DNA from: an uncultured Eubacterium sp.
GTDB lineage: Bacteria; Bacillota; Clostridia; Lachnospirales; Lachnospiraceae
Direction: 5' to 3'
Assembly (NCBI GenBank): GCA_945946665.1
Contig: CAMEWO010000021.1
Span: 1 to 37,201 of the forward strand
Length of the DNA stretch: 37,201 nt
Shown: positions 8,345 through 16,008 of the stretch, in pieces
Layout of the letters: every line of letters starts with the position of its first letter
Numbering within the stretch: the stretch's first letter is position 1
The notes under the pieces: generated by a model
Seen by the model: only the letters and a program-made list of their open reading frames with translations
The model's database searches: none
What the model was told of the DNA's origin: nothing
Translations under genes and position numbers: made by a program

Positions 8345-10249
8345 GTGATTAATATACTTGATTCTGAGACAATTAATAAAATAGCTGCAGGAGAGGTAGT
8401 GGAACGCCCCTCATCAGTTGTAAAGGAACTTGTTGAAAATTCTATAGATGCAGGTTCTACAGCTATTACCATAGAGATAAAAGAGGGTGGAATATCTTTT
8501 ATCAGAATTACAGACAATGGATGTGGAATCCCTAAAGAAGACATTCCAAAAGCATTTCTAAGACATGCTACAAGTAAAATCAAGTCTGTTGAAGATTTGT
8601 TAAGCGTCTCTTCACTTGGATTCCGGGGAGAGGCTCTTTCCAGCATTGCGTCGGTTTCTCAGGTTGAACTTATCACTAAGACTGCTGATGATGTTTCGGG
8701 ATACAGATACACATGCGAAGGGGGAACTGAAGGTGTTTGCCAGGAAATTGGCGCTCCTGAGGGGACCACAATTGTTGTAAGAAATTTATTTTATAATACT
8801 CCTGTAAGAAGAAAATTTCTTAAAACAGCTTCAACAGAAGCCGGGTACGTAAGTTCACTTGTAGAGCATCTGGCTTTATCACATCCAGATATATCATTCA
8901 GATTTATAAACAATAATCAGAATAAGCTTCATACATCTGGAAATATGAACCTGCTTGATATTATTTATGGAGTATATGGACGGGATGTGGCAAGAAGTCT
9001 GATTAAAGCAGAAGGAAAGACCCAGGATATTAAACTTGAAGGTTTTATTGGTACCCCTGCCATAGTAAGGGGAAACAGATCTTACGAAAACTATTATATT
9101 AATGGAAGGTATATAAAAAGTAATGTTGTAACCAAGGCTATTGAGGATGCATACAAAGGCTTTATAATGCCTCATAATTATCCTTTTACTGCTCTTCATT
9201 TTACTATTGAGCCAGAGATAATAGATGTTAATGTTCATCCACAGAAGATGGAACTTAGGTTTTCAAAGAATGAGGCAGTGTATGATTTTATATACAGTAC
9301 ACTGGTTGAAGCATTAAAGAAAATGGATTTGGCAGTTAAAGTCCGGCTTGAGAACGAAGGAACTTCTTCTAAGGAGCCATCACTGCCAGAAAATAATAAA
9401 ATAATGCCACAGATGAACTTTAAACCAGAAAGTGTCAAACAAGCGTCACAGATGAACACCCAGGCAGAAGGTGATAAAAATGTGCCTCAGATGAGAATAC
9501 AGCAGGAAAAGGCGGTGCCGCAGCCTGCAAAAACCGGGAGACTGCCGGAACCATTTGAAATAAAAAGATCCCAGCAGATGGTTAAGGAGGATTCTGTACA
9601 GTTTAATGTGACAAAAGAAAGTGATGCAAAACAAATTAATCTGTTTAAAGATTCTTTCCTCAATGATACTAATAAAGATAATTACAGAATTATTGGACAG
9701 TTATTTGATACCTACTGGCTTGTTGAATATGAAGATAAGTTTTACATAATGGACCAGCATGCAGCTCATGAAAAAATAATATATGAGGAACTTATGGAAC
9801 GGATTAAGAACTCTGCTCCAGAAACCCAGATGATTATGCCTCCTGTTATTATTGAATTGAATTTAAGGGAAGCACAGGTCCTTGAAGAAAATATGGACTG
9901 TTTCTACAAGCTGGGTTTCGAAATGGAAAGCTTTGGAGATAAGACATACAAGATTACAGGTGTTCCTGCTAATCTTCCAAAGCTGGATTATGTCCATATG
10001 TTTATTGATATACTGGATAATCTTGCTGATGAAGGTGGATTGGGTTATGAGCTTCTGGCAGAAAGAGTGGCTACTATGTCGTGCAAGGCTGCTATCAAAG
10101 GTAATAATATGATAACATTTGAAGAAGCAAAAGAACTTATCACCAGGCTTATGAAGGCGGAAAATCCTTTTAACTGTCCACATGGCAGACCAACGCTGAT
10201 TGTCATGACAAAATATGATATTGAAAAGAAGTTTAAACGAATTATATAG
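8345..10249 (+). CDS. mutL: DNA mismatch repair protein MutL with endonuclease motif
   Basis: GHKL ATPase that acts after MutS and here should nick DNA itself. The N-terminal ATPase shows NKIAAGEVVERP, ELVENSIDAG, DNGCGI and GFRGEAL. A linker (about 335-435) follows, and then the dimerisation/nuclease domain with the metal motif DQHAAHE beginning at Asp470 (DQHA-x2-E-x4-E), SCKAAIKG and CPHGRP at Cys611. These are the marks of the latent endonuclease found in bacteria without MutH. I prefer GTG 8345 (634 residues, beginning MINILDSETI) over ATG 8333, because GGAG at 8335-8338 sits six bases before the GTG and covers the ATG, which has no good ribosome site of its own. Confidence 0.95.
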   Translation: MINILDSETINKIAAGEVVERPSSVVKELVENSIDAGSTAITIEIKEGGISFIRITDNGCGIPKEDIPKAFLRHATSKIKSVEDLLSVSSLGFRGEALSSIASVSQVELITKTADDVSGYRYTCEGGTEGVCQEIGAPEGTTIVVRNLFYNTPVRRKFLKTASTEAGYVSSLVEHLALSHPDISFRFINNNQNKLHTSGNMNLLDIIYGVYGRDVARSLIKAEGKTQDIKLEGFIGTPAIVRGNRSYENYYINGRYIKSNVVTKAIEDAYKGFIMPHNYPFTALHFTIEPEIIDVNVHPQKMELRFSKNEAVYDFIYSTLVEALKKMDLAVKVRLENEGTSSKEPSLPENNKIMPQMNFKPESVKQASQMNTQAEGDKNVPQMRIQQEKAVPQPAKTGRLPEPFEIKRSQQMVKEDSVQFNVTKESDAKQINLFKDSFLNDTNKDNYRIIGQLFDTYWLVEYEDKFYIMDQHAAHEKIIYEELMERIKNSAPETQMIMPPVIIELNLREAQVLEENMDCFYKLGFEMESFGDKTYKITGVPANLPKLDYVHMFIDILDNLADEGGLGYELLAERVATMSCKAAIKGNNMITFEEAKELITRLMKAENPFNCPHGRPTLIVMTKYDIEKKFKRII

Positions 10250-10258
10250 GATTATATT

Positions 10259-11221
10259 ATGGGTAACGATATTAATAACAGACCACTGGTTATCTTAACA
10301 GGTCCAACAGCAGTAGGGAAAACGGAACTTTCTATAAGGCTTGCAAAGACAATTAACGGGGAAATAATAAGTGCTGATGCTTTGCAGGTTTACAGGGGAA
10401 TGGATATTGGAACGGCCAAGGTTACAAGGGAAGAGATGGATGGTGTTAAACATTATCTGATTGATGTTATTGAGCCAGAAGATGAATTTAATGTGGCTGT
10501 ATTTAAAGGAATGGCGGAAAGTGCTATAAAAGAAATATATCAGAAAGGCAAAGTTCCAATAATTACAGGTGGAACAGGATTTTATATTCAGGCTGTGCTT
10601 TTTGGTATTGATTTTGATTCTGATGATGATAATAATCAGGAGTTCCGCAGAGAATTTCAGCAACTGGTTAACGACAAAGGAAAGGAATATGTTCATTCTC
10701 TATTGATGGAGAAAGATCCTGAGTCTGCAATGTCCATACATCCTAATAATACCCAAAGGGTTATAAGGGCATTGGAGTATTATTATGCTACAGGCAAAAA
10801 GTTTTCTTCACATAACAAAGAACAGAGAGAAAAAACATCTTCGTATAATTATCTTTACTTTGTTCTTAATGATGACAGAGACAAACTCTATGACAGGATT
10901 GACAGCCGTGTTGATATTATGTTTGATAAAGGACTGCTTACGGAAATGCAGAAATTGATAGACAGGGGGCTTACAAGAGAAAACCAGTCAATGCAGGCCA
11001 TTGGATACCGGGAATTGTTTGATTATTTTGAGAACAGGACTTCATTAGAAGAGGTAAAGGAACTTATTAAACAGAATTCAAGGCATTATGCAAAAAGGCA
11101 GCTGACCTGGTTCAGACGGGAAAAAGAAGTGAACTGGATAAATTATCCAGAGTTTAACTATTCTAAAGACGGAATATTAAAATATATGACAGATAAGATA
11201 AAAGAGAAAGGGATTATATAA
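10259..11221 (+). CDS. miaA: tRNA dimethylallyltransferase (MiaA)
   Basis: Transfers a dimethylallyl group to N6 of A37 in tRNAs reading UNN codons; MiaB, encoded upstream, then methylthiolates the product. The 320 residues match the family. Visible are the P-loop GPTAVGKTELS (about 15-25), SADALQVYRGMDIGTAK, HYLIDVIEPEDEFNVAVF, GGTGFYIQAVL, and in the C-terminal half QAIGYRELF and the RHYAKRQLTWFRRE basic helix. AGGATT about nine bases before ATG 10259 is the ribosome site. The gene follows mutL after nine bases. Confidence 0.96.
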   Translation: MGNDINNRPLVILTGPTAVGKTELSIRLAKTINGEIISADALQVYRGMDIGTAKVTREEMDGVKHYLIDVIEPEDEFNVAVFKGMAESAIKEIYQKGKVPIITGGTGFYIQAVLFGIDFDSDDDNNQEFRREFQQLVNDKGKEYVHSLLMEKDPESAMSIHPNNTQRVIRALEYYYATGKKFSSHNKEQREKTSSYNYLYFVLNDDRDKLYDRIDSRVDIMFDKGLLTEMQKLIDRGLTRENQSMQAIGYRELFDYFENRTSLEEVKELIKQNSRHYAKRQLTWFRREKEVNWINYPEFNYSKDGILKYMTDKIKEKGII

Positions 11222-11224
11222 GCC

Positions 11225-12508
11225 ATGGAAGAAATGAGAGAAATGTACAGAAATCTGGGAATATCAGACAAAATATATGATTATAGCAATGATATTCTTG
11301 AGGGATTAAAGGAGCGGTTTGACAATATTGACAAGAACGCTGAATATAATCAGCTGAAGGTTATAGATGCAATGCAGAAAAACAGAGTGGCTGAGATGCA
11401 TTTGTCTGGTACAACAGGATATGGTTACAATGACAGCGGAAGAGATACATTAGAGCAGGTTTACGCAGATATATTTAAAACCGAATCGGCACTTGTCAGA
11501 CCTCAGATAACATGTGGCACTCATGCGTTAAATGTTGCTTTATCAGCTAATTTAAGACCTGGAGATGAGCTTTTATCACCGGTAGGAAAGCCATATGATA
11601 CTATGGATGAAATAATTGGAATAAGACCATCAAAGGGCAGTCTTAAGGAATATGGTGTAACCTATTCCCAGGTAGATCTTCTTCCGGATGGAAGTTTTGA
11701 TTATGATGGTATTAAAAAAGCTATTAATTCAAGAACAAAGCTTGTAACAATCCAGCGTTCAAAGGGATATGCCAGCAGACCAACTCTGTCTGTTGAAAGA
11801 ATCGGAGAACTTATAAGATTTATTAAGAATATAAAGCCGGACGTTATATGCATGGTTGATAACTGCTATGGTGAATTTGTTGAAAGAATTGAACCATCAC
11901 AGGTTGGAGCTGATATGGTGGTGGGCTCATTAATTAAGAATCCGGGAGGCGGTCTTGCTCCATGCGGAGGATATATAGCTGGTACTAAAGAGTGTGTTGA
12001 ACAGGCTGCCTACAGACTGTCATCTCCAGGTTTGGGAAAAGAAGTCGGGGCAACGCTTGGAGTGAATTCTTCATTTTATCAGGGACTGTTTCTTGCACCA
12101 ACAGTAGTTGCAGGAGCATTGAAAGGTGCCATATTTGCAGCTAATGCATATGAAAAACTTGGATATAAGGTTATTCCTGATGGTAAGGAGCCAAGATATG
12201 ATATTATTCAGGCTGTGGAATTGGGAAGTGATAAAGGGCTCATTGCATTCTGTAAGGGAATTCAGGCCGCTGCTCCAGTGGACAGCTTTGTTACACCTGA
12301 GCCATGGGCCATGCCTGGATATGATTCTGATGTAATTATGGCGGCAGGAGCATTTGTTTCAGGCTCCTCAATAGAACTTTCGGCTGACGGACCCCTGAAA
12401 CCACCATATTCTGTATATTTTCAGGGAGGATTAACCTGGTATCATGCAAAACTGGGTATCATGATGAGTATGCAGAAAATGTCGGATGCTGGATTAATTA
12501 ATCTATAA
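11225..12508 (+). CDS. YnbB-type PLP-dependent enzyme (methionine gamma-lyase / aluminium-resistance family)
   Basis: Fold-type I PLP enzyme of the family annotated as methionine gamma-lyase or aluminium resistance protein, known as YnbB in Bacillus. Its true substrate is not settled. The 427-residue protein shows GTTGYGYNDSGRDTLEQVYADIF near the N-terminus, RPQITCGTHAL, LLSPVGKPYDTM, MVDNCYGEF with the PLP-pyridine Asp, and VGSLIKNPGGG with the likely Schiff-base Lys. Placement directly after miaA (3-base gap) matches the mutS-mutL-miaA-ynbB arrangement common in Firmicutes. No strong ribosome site precedes ATG 11225, and in-frame ATGs at 11234 and 11243 are possible alternatives. Confidence 0.88.
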   Translation: MEEMREMYRNLGISDKIYDYSNDILEGLKERFDNIDKNAEYNQLKVIDAMQKNRVAEMHLSGTTGYGYNDSGRDTLEQVYADIFKTESALVRPQITCGTHALNVALSANLRPGDELLSPVGKPYDTMDEIIGIRPSKGSLKEYGVTYSQVDLLPDGSFDYDGIKKAINSRTKLVTIQRSKGYASRPTLSVERIGELIRFIKNIKPDVICMVDNCYGEFVERIEPSQVGADMVVGSLIKNPGGGLAPCGGYIAGTKECVEQAAYRLSSPGLGKEVGATLGVNSSFYQGLFLAPTVVAGALKGAIFAANAYEKLGYKVIPDGKEPRYDIIQAVELGSDKGLIAFCKGIQAAAPVDSFVTPEPWAMPGYDSDVIMAAGAFVSGSSIELSADGPLKPPYSVYFQGGLTWYHAKLGIMMSMQKMSDAGLINL

Positions 12509-12515
12509 TATGTTA

Positions 12516-12544
12516 TATACTTTTAAAAATGGGTATGATATAAT
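12516..12544 (+). promoter_or_regulatory. extended -10 promoter ahead of the DUF4321 gene
   Basis: TATAAT at 12539-12544 is preceded by TG at 12536-12537, giving a TGnTATAAT extended -10 element. The hexamer 17 bases upstream (TATACT, 12516-12521) is a poor -35, as is usual for extended -10 promoters. It lies in the 81-base gap after the PLP enzyme and would start a transcript near 12551 covering DUF4321, radC and the mreBCD block. Confidence 0.55.
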
Positions 12545-12589
12545 CAAGATTGGCTTAATGTACAATTATATATTAAATAGGATGAGTTT

Positions 12590-12862
12590 ATGAGTAATTT
12601 ATCAAGGTATAAGAATGGCTGGATGTTATTGTTATTTATTCTTATAGGCGTTGTACTGGGAGGACTTATTGCTGATGTAACGGCAGGGGTTCCGGCTCTT
12701 TCGTGGCTTTCTTATGGCAACACTTTCGGAATGAATAATTCAGGAAATCCGCTTATTCTTGATTTAGGCATTCTTGTTATTACATTTGCTTTACAGATTA
12801 AAATAACTGTAGCAAGTATTATTGGAGTTATTCTGGCAATTGTAGTATACAAGGTAATTTAG
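12590..12862 (+). CDS. DUF4321 small membrane protein
   Basis: A 90-residue membrane protein of the DUF4321 family, found in Clostridia next to radC and mreB; its function is unknown. Two hydrophobic segments are visible, about residues 10-30 (WMLLLFILIGVVLGGLIA) and 57-88. Between them is an extracytoplasmic loop with VPALSWLSYGNTFGM and a conserved-looking GNPLILDLGI. AGGATGAG precedes ATG 12590. Constant association with the shape genes suggests, without proving, an envelope role. Confidence 0.8.
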   Translation: MSNLSRYKNGWMLLLFILIGVVLGGLIADVTAGVPALSWLSYGNTFGMNNSGNPLILDLGILVITFALQIKITVASIIGVILAIVVYKVI

Positions 12863-12891
12863 TGTTTTTCCGCCTTGAACGGAAAGGATTT

Positions 12892-13569
12892 ATGACTTCA
12901 GATAACAAACCATATGAGCGTTGTCTGGCTTATGGACCTAAATCTCTTACAGATTCCCAGCTTCTTGGAGCTGTTTTGAGAGTTGGTACTACCGGCATGG
13001 ATTCAACACAGCTGGCTGAGGCAATAATTAATCTTGGCCAAGTTAATAATTCTGAAAGTAGTCTGTTAGGAATTATGAATCTGTCAATTGAAGAACTAAA
13101 GAAAATAAAAGGCGTAGGAACTGTTAAAGCTGTTCAGATTCAATGTATATGTGAATTATCAAGGCGCATAGCCAAAAAGACAGCTTCCAAGAGGTTGAAG
13201 TTTTCAGATTCATCTTCAATAGCATCGTATTACATGGAAGATTTGAGGCATTGTAATCAGGAGCATGTTCTTCTTGTGCTTTTGGACAATAAGTGTAATC
13301 TGATTAAGGATGTTGTATTAACTATTGGTACAGCTAATTCGTCACTTATAAGTTCAAGGGATATTTTTTTACAGGCTTTAAAGTACAATGCTGTATATAT
13401 TGTACTTCTGCACAATCATCCAAGTGGAGATGCAACACCGAGCAGCAATGATATTTCAGTAACAAGAAGTGTTTCTGATGCTGGTGAGCTTATTGGTATT
13501 AAATTACTGGATCACATAATTATTGGTGACAACAGTTATGTGAGTTTAAAAGAAAAGAACTATATATAA
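12892..13569 (+). CDS. radC: RadC / UPF0758 JAB-domain protein
   Basis: Member of the RadC family: an N-terminal helix-hairpin-helix region (SLTDSQLLGAVLRVGT, then IKGVGTVKAVQIQ) and a C-terminal JAB/MPN domain with the JAMM metal motif HNHPSGDATPSSND. The historical DNA-repair role is doubtful and the biochemical activity is unknown. From ATG 12892 it is 225 residues, the usual family length, with GGAAAGGA (12881-12888) just upstream. The frame is open back to GTG 12862, which overlaps the stop of the preceding gene and has an AAGGT of its own, so a 235-residue form cannot be excluded. radC next to mreB is a classic Firmicute arrangement. Confidence 0.9.
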   Translation: MTSDNKPYERCLAYGPKSLTDSQLLGAVLRVGTTGMDSTQLAEAIINLGQVNNSESSLLGIMNLSIEELKKIKGVGTVKAVQIQCICELSRRIAKKTASKRLKFSDSSSIASYYMEDLRHCNQEHVLLVLLDNKCNLIKDVVLTIGTANSSLISSRDIFLQALKYNAVYIVLLHNHPSGDATPSSNDISVTRSVSDAGELIGIKLLDHIIIGDNSYVSLKEKNYI

Positions 13570-13586
13570 CTGAAAGGGGTACAGGT

Positions 13587-14606
13587 ATGGGCACTGTTTA
13601 TGGCATTGACATCGGTACAAGTAATTTTAAAATGTGTTGCAAGGACAAGGAGCAGATTCTTAATGAGAAGAACATCATTGCCATTGCTAACAAAAAGGAT
13701 CTTCTTGCTTTTGGAGATGAAGCATACGAGATGTATGAGAAGGCTCCGGAGAATATTGAAGTTTCTTTTCCAGTTAAGTATGGAGTTATTGCAGACATTG
13801 AAAATATGCAGACTCTCCTTCTTCAATTCTATAACAAAATTAACAACGACAAGAAAAGTGCTGCTAATACAGACTTTTATATTGCTGTTCCAACAGACGT
13901 TACTGAGGTGGAAAAGAGAGCATTTTATGAACTTGTTGCTGATTCAAAGGTAAAGGCAAAGAATATATATATTGTTGACAAGCCTGTAGCAGATGCAATC
14001 GGTGCCGGTCTGGATGTTACTAAATCAAGGGGTATTATGATAGTTAATATTGGAGCAGAAACTACTGAGATATCTGTTCTTTCTCTTGGTGGAATTGTAA
14101 TAAGCAAATCAGTTAAAATTGGTGGTAATAAGCTGGACGACTGTATTATAAGTCATATTAGAAAAGTGTATAATCTTGTGATTGGAAGTAAAACAGCAGA
14201 ATCATTAAAAAAAGAGATAGGCAGTGCAATTAAATGCGATGAGAAATTTGCACCTGGTTTTGGACGCAATGTTTTGTCAGGTCTTCCTGTGAGTGTGGAT
14301 ATTTCTTCTGATGTGGTTTACCAGGCTATTATTGACCCATTACATTCAATTATGGATTCCATTAAGGTTATTCTTGAAAGAACTCCGCCAGAACTTGCAG
14401 CAGATATTATTAAGAATGGTATATACGTGTCTGGTGGTACATCTAACATAAATAACCTTGAAGCATTTATCAGTGGGGAGACAAACCTTAAGGTAAATGT
14501 AGTTGAGAATCCGTCAGAAAGCGTTGTTAGAGGCCTTATGGGTGTTGTATCAAATCCGGATTTTGAGGGTATTGCATACACACCACAGGATAAGGTATAT
14601 GATTAA
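13587..14606 (+). CDS. mreB: rod-shape determining protein MreB
   Basis: Actin-like ATPase that forms membrane-associated filaments guiding cylindrical wall synthesis. The 339 residues carry the phosphate-1 loop YGIDIGTSNFK, PVKYGVIADIENM, the phosphate-2 region MIVNIGAETTEISVLSLGGIV, SVKIGGNKLDD and the adenosine motif GIYVSGGTSNI. A strong AAAGGGG ribosome site precedes ATG 13587. It is followed by mreC, mreD and a class B PBP, its usual elongasome partners. Several positions differ from the common MreB consensus (for example CCKDKE early in the protein), but no key motif is lost. Confidence 0.95.
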   Translation: MGTVYGIDIGTSNFKMCCKDKEQILNEKNIIAIANKKDLLAFGDEAYEMYEKAPENIEVSFPVKYGVIADIENMQTLLLQFYNKINNDKKSAANTDFYIAVPTDVTEVEKRAFYELVADSKVKAKNIYIVDKPVADAIGAGLDVTKSRGIMIVNIGAETTEISVLSLGGIVISKSVKIGGNKLDDCIISHIRKVYNLVIGSKTAESLKKEIGSAIKCDEKFAPGFGRNVLSGLPVSVDISSDVVYQAIIDPLHSIMDSIKVILERTPPELAADIIKNGIYVSGGTSNINNLEAFISGETNLKVNVVENPSESVVRGLMGVVSNPDFEGIAYTPQDKVYD

Positions 14607-14628
14607 TATATGTTAAGGATTATGTAAG

Positions 14629-15477
14629 ATGAAAAGGAAATTATCAGAATTTTTCACGTCCAAATATATTTTAATCGCAGTTGTAGTGTTGTGTGTACTG
14701 GTTATGGGTATAAGCTTTTTTACAGATAAGCTTTCTGCTCCTTTTAGAAATGCAGTTTCATCTGTGGTTATGCCTATCCAGAAGGGGATGAATTATATTG
14801 GACTGTGGACTAATGATAAATACAGTCAGCTTCAGGAGGTCAAAAGGCTTCTGGAAGAAAATAATGAACTTCGCAGTACAGTAGATAGTCTTACAGAAGA
14901 AAACAACAGATTAAAGCAGGATACATATGAACTGGAAAGATTAAGACAGCTTTATGAACTTGATGCCCAGTATGAGGAATATCCCAAAGTGGGAGCCAGA
15001 ATCATTGGCACGTCTTCTGATAACTGGTATTCCACATTTACAATTAATAAGGGGAGTGAAGATGGTCTTAAGGTTGATATGAATGTTGTAGCATCTGGTG
15101 GTCTGGTTGGAATAATCAGTTCAGTAGATTCACATTCTGCCACTGTTAGAACAATAATTGAGGATGGAAGCTTCGTCAGTGGCCAGCTTATTGATACAGG
15201 AGATAAATGTACTGTTGAGGGGAATATTAAACTGATGGACAGCGGACTTATCAGTATTAAGTATTTTAACAGCTCTGTCAATGTAAGAAATGGTGATAAA
15301 ATTGTCACATCTAATATAAGTGACAAGTATCTGTCTGGTATTCTTATTGGATATACAAAGGATGTGTCTTTGGATGCTAATAATCTAACACAGTCAGGAT
15401 ATCTGATTCCTGCCGTGGATTTTGAACATCTTCAGGAAGTTTTGATTATCACAGAATTAAAGGATTCCGGCAAATAA
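14629..15477 (+). CDS. mreC: rod-shape determining protein MreC
   Basis: Bitopic elongasome protein linking MreB and MreD with class B PBPs. The 282 residues show a short cytoplasmic N-terminus, one membrane segment (about 12-31, KYILIAVVVLCVLVMGISFF), a coiled coil (about 65-105, with LLEENNELRSTVDSLTEENNRLK) and the beta-rich extracytoplasmic MreC core with GARIIGTSSDNWYSTFTINKG and VVASGGLVGIISSV. The stop TAA is directly followed by the ATG of mreD with no gap. Confidence 0.95.
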   Translation: MKRKLSEFFTSKYILIAVVVLCVLVMGISFFTDKLSAPFRNAVSSVVMPIQKGMNYIGLWTNDKYSQLQEVKRLLEENNELRSTVDSLTEENNRLKQDTYELERLRQLYELDAQYEEYPKVGARIIGTSSDNWYSTFTINKGSEDGLKVDMNVVASGGLVGIISSVDSHSATVRTIIEDGSFVSGQLIDTGDKCTVEGNIKLMDSGLISIKYFNSSVNVRNGDKIVTSNISDKYLSGILIGYTKDVSLDANNLTQSGYLIPAVDFEHLQEVLIITELKDSGK

Positions 15478-16008
15478 ATGAAAAGAAAGATAGTAGAGTT
15501 GATTATAATTGTCATATTAATAGCAATTCAGAATTCACTGGGGAGAGTTATCAGTCTTGGTGGTGTAATGCCTAATCTCATGATACTCTTGCCAGTTATC
15601 TTTGGATATATCAATGGAAGCAAAGAGGGTATATTTACCGGTTTTTTTGCAGGACTGGCATATGATGCATATTCTGCAAATGTCTTTGGTTATTCTGCTC
15701 TGTGTTTTTCCGTTATTGGATATGTCTCTGGTCTGTTTTATTTGAAATATGAGGATGACAATATTGTCCTTCCGGCATTGTTTACCATGATTGGAGATTT
15801 ATGTTTTGAGACTGGTTCATACTTTGGTAATTTTATGCTTCATAATGACTTGAATTATGGGTTCTATCTGTCAAGAATTATTGTTCCGGAGATGCTATAC
15901 AGCACATTAATTATGCTTATCCTTATTAAACCTTTATGTATGCTTAATCCGCATCTTAACAGTAAGGATAAGAGGAGACTGGGTGAATTAAATGAAAGAG
16001 ATATTTGA
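15478..16008 (+). CDS. mreD: rod-shape determining protein MreD
   Basis: Integral membrane elongasome component of 176 residues with about five hydrophobic segments. The family pattern is visible: VMPNLMILLPVIFGYINGSKEGIFTGF, where the small, polar-flanked helix pair matches MreD, and GLAYDAYSANVFGYSALCFSVIGYVSG. It starts immediately after mreC and overlaps the following PBP gene by 17 bases, so the three are translationally coupled. Confidence 0.92.
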   Translation: MKRKIVELIIIVILIAIQNSLGRVISLGGVMPNLMILLPVIFGYINGSKEGIFTGFFAGLAYDAYSANVFGYSALCFSVIGYVSGLFYLKYEDDNIVLPALFTMIGDLCFETGSYFGNFMLHNDLNYGFYLSRIIVPEMLYSTLIMLILIKPLCMLNPHLNSKDKRRLGELNERDI

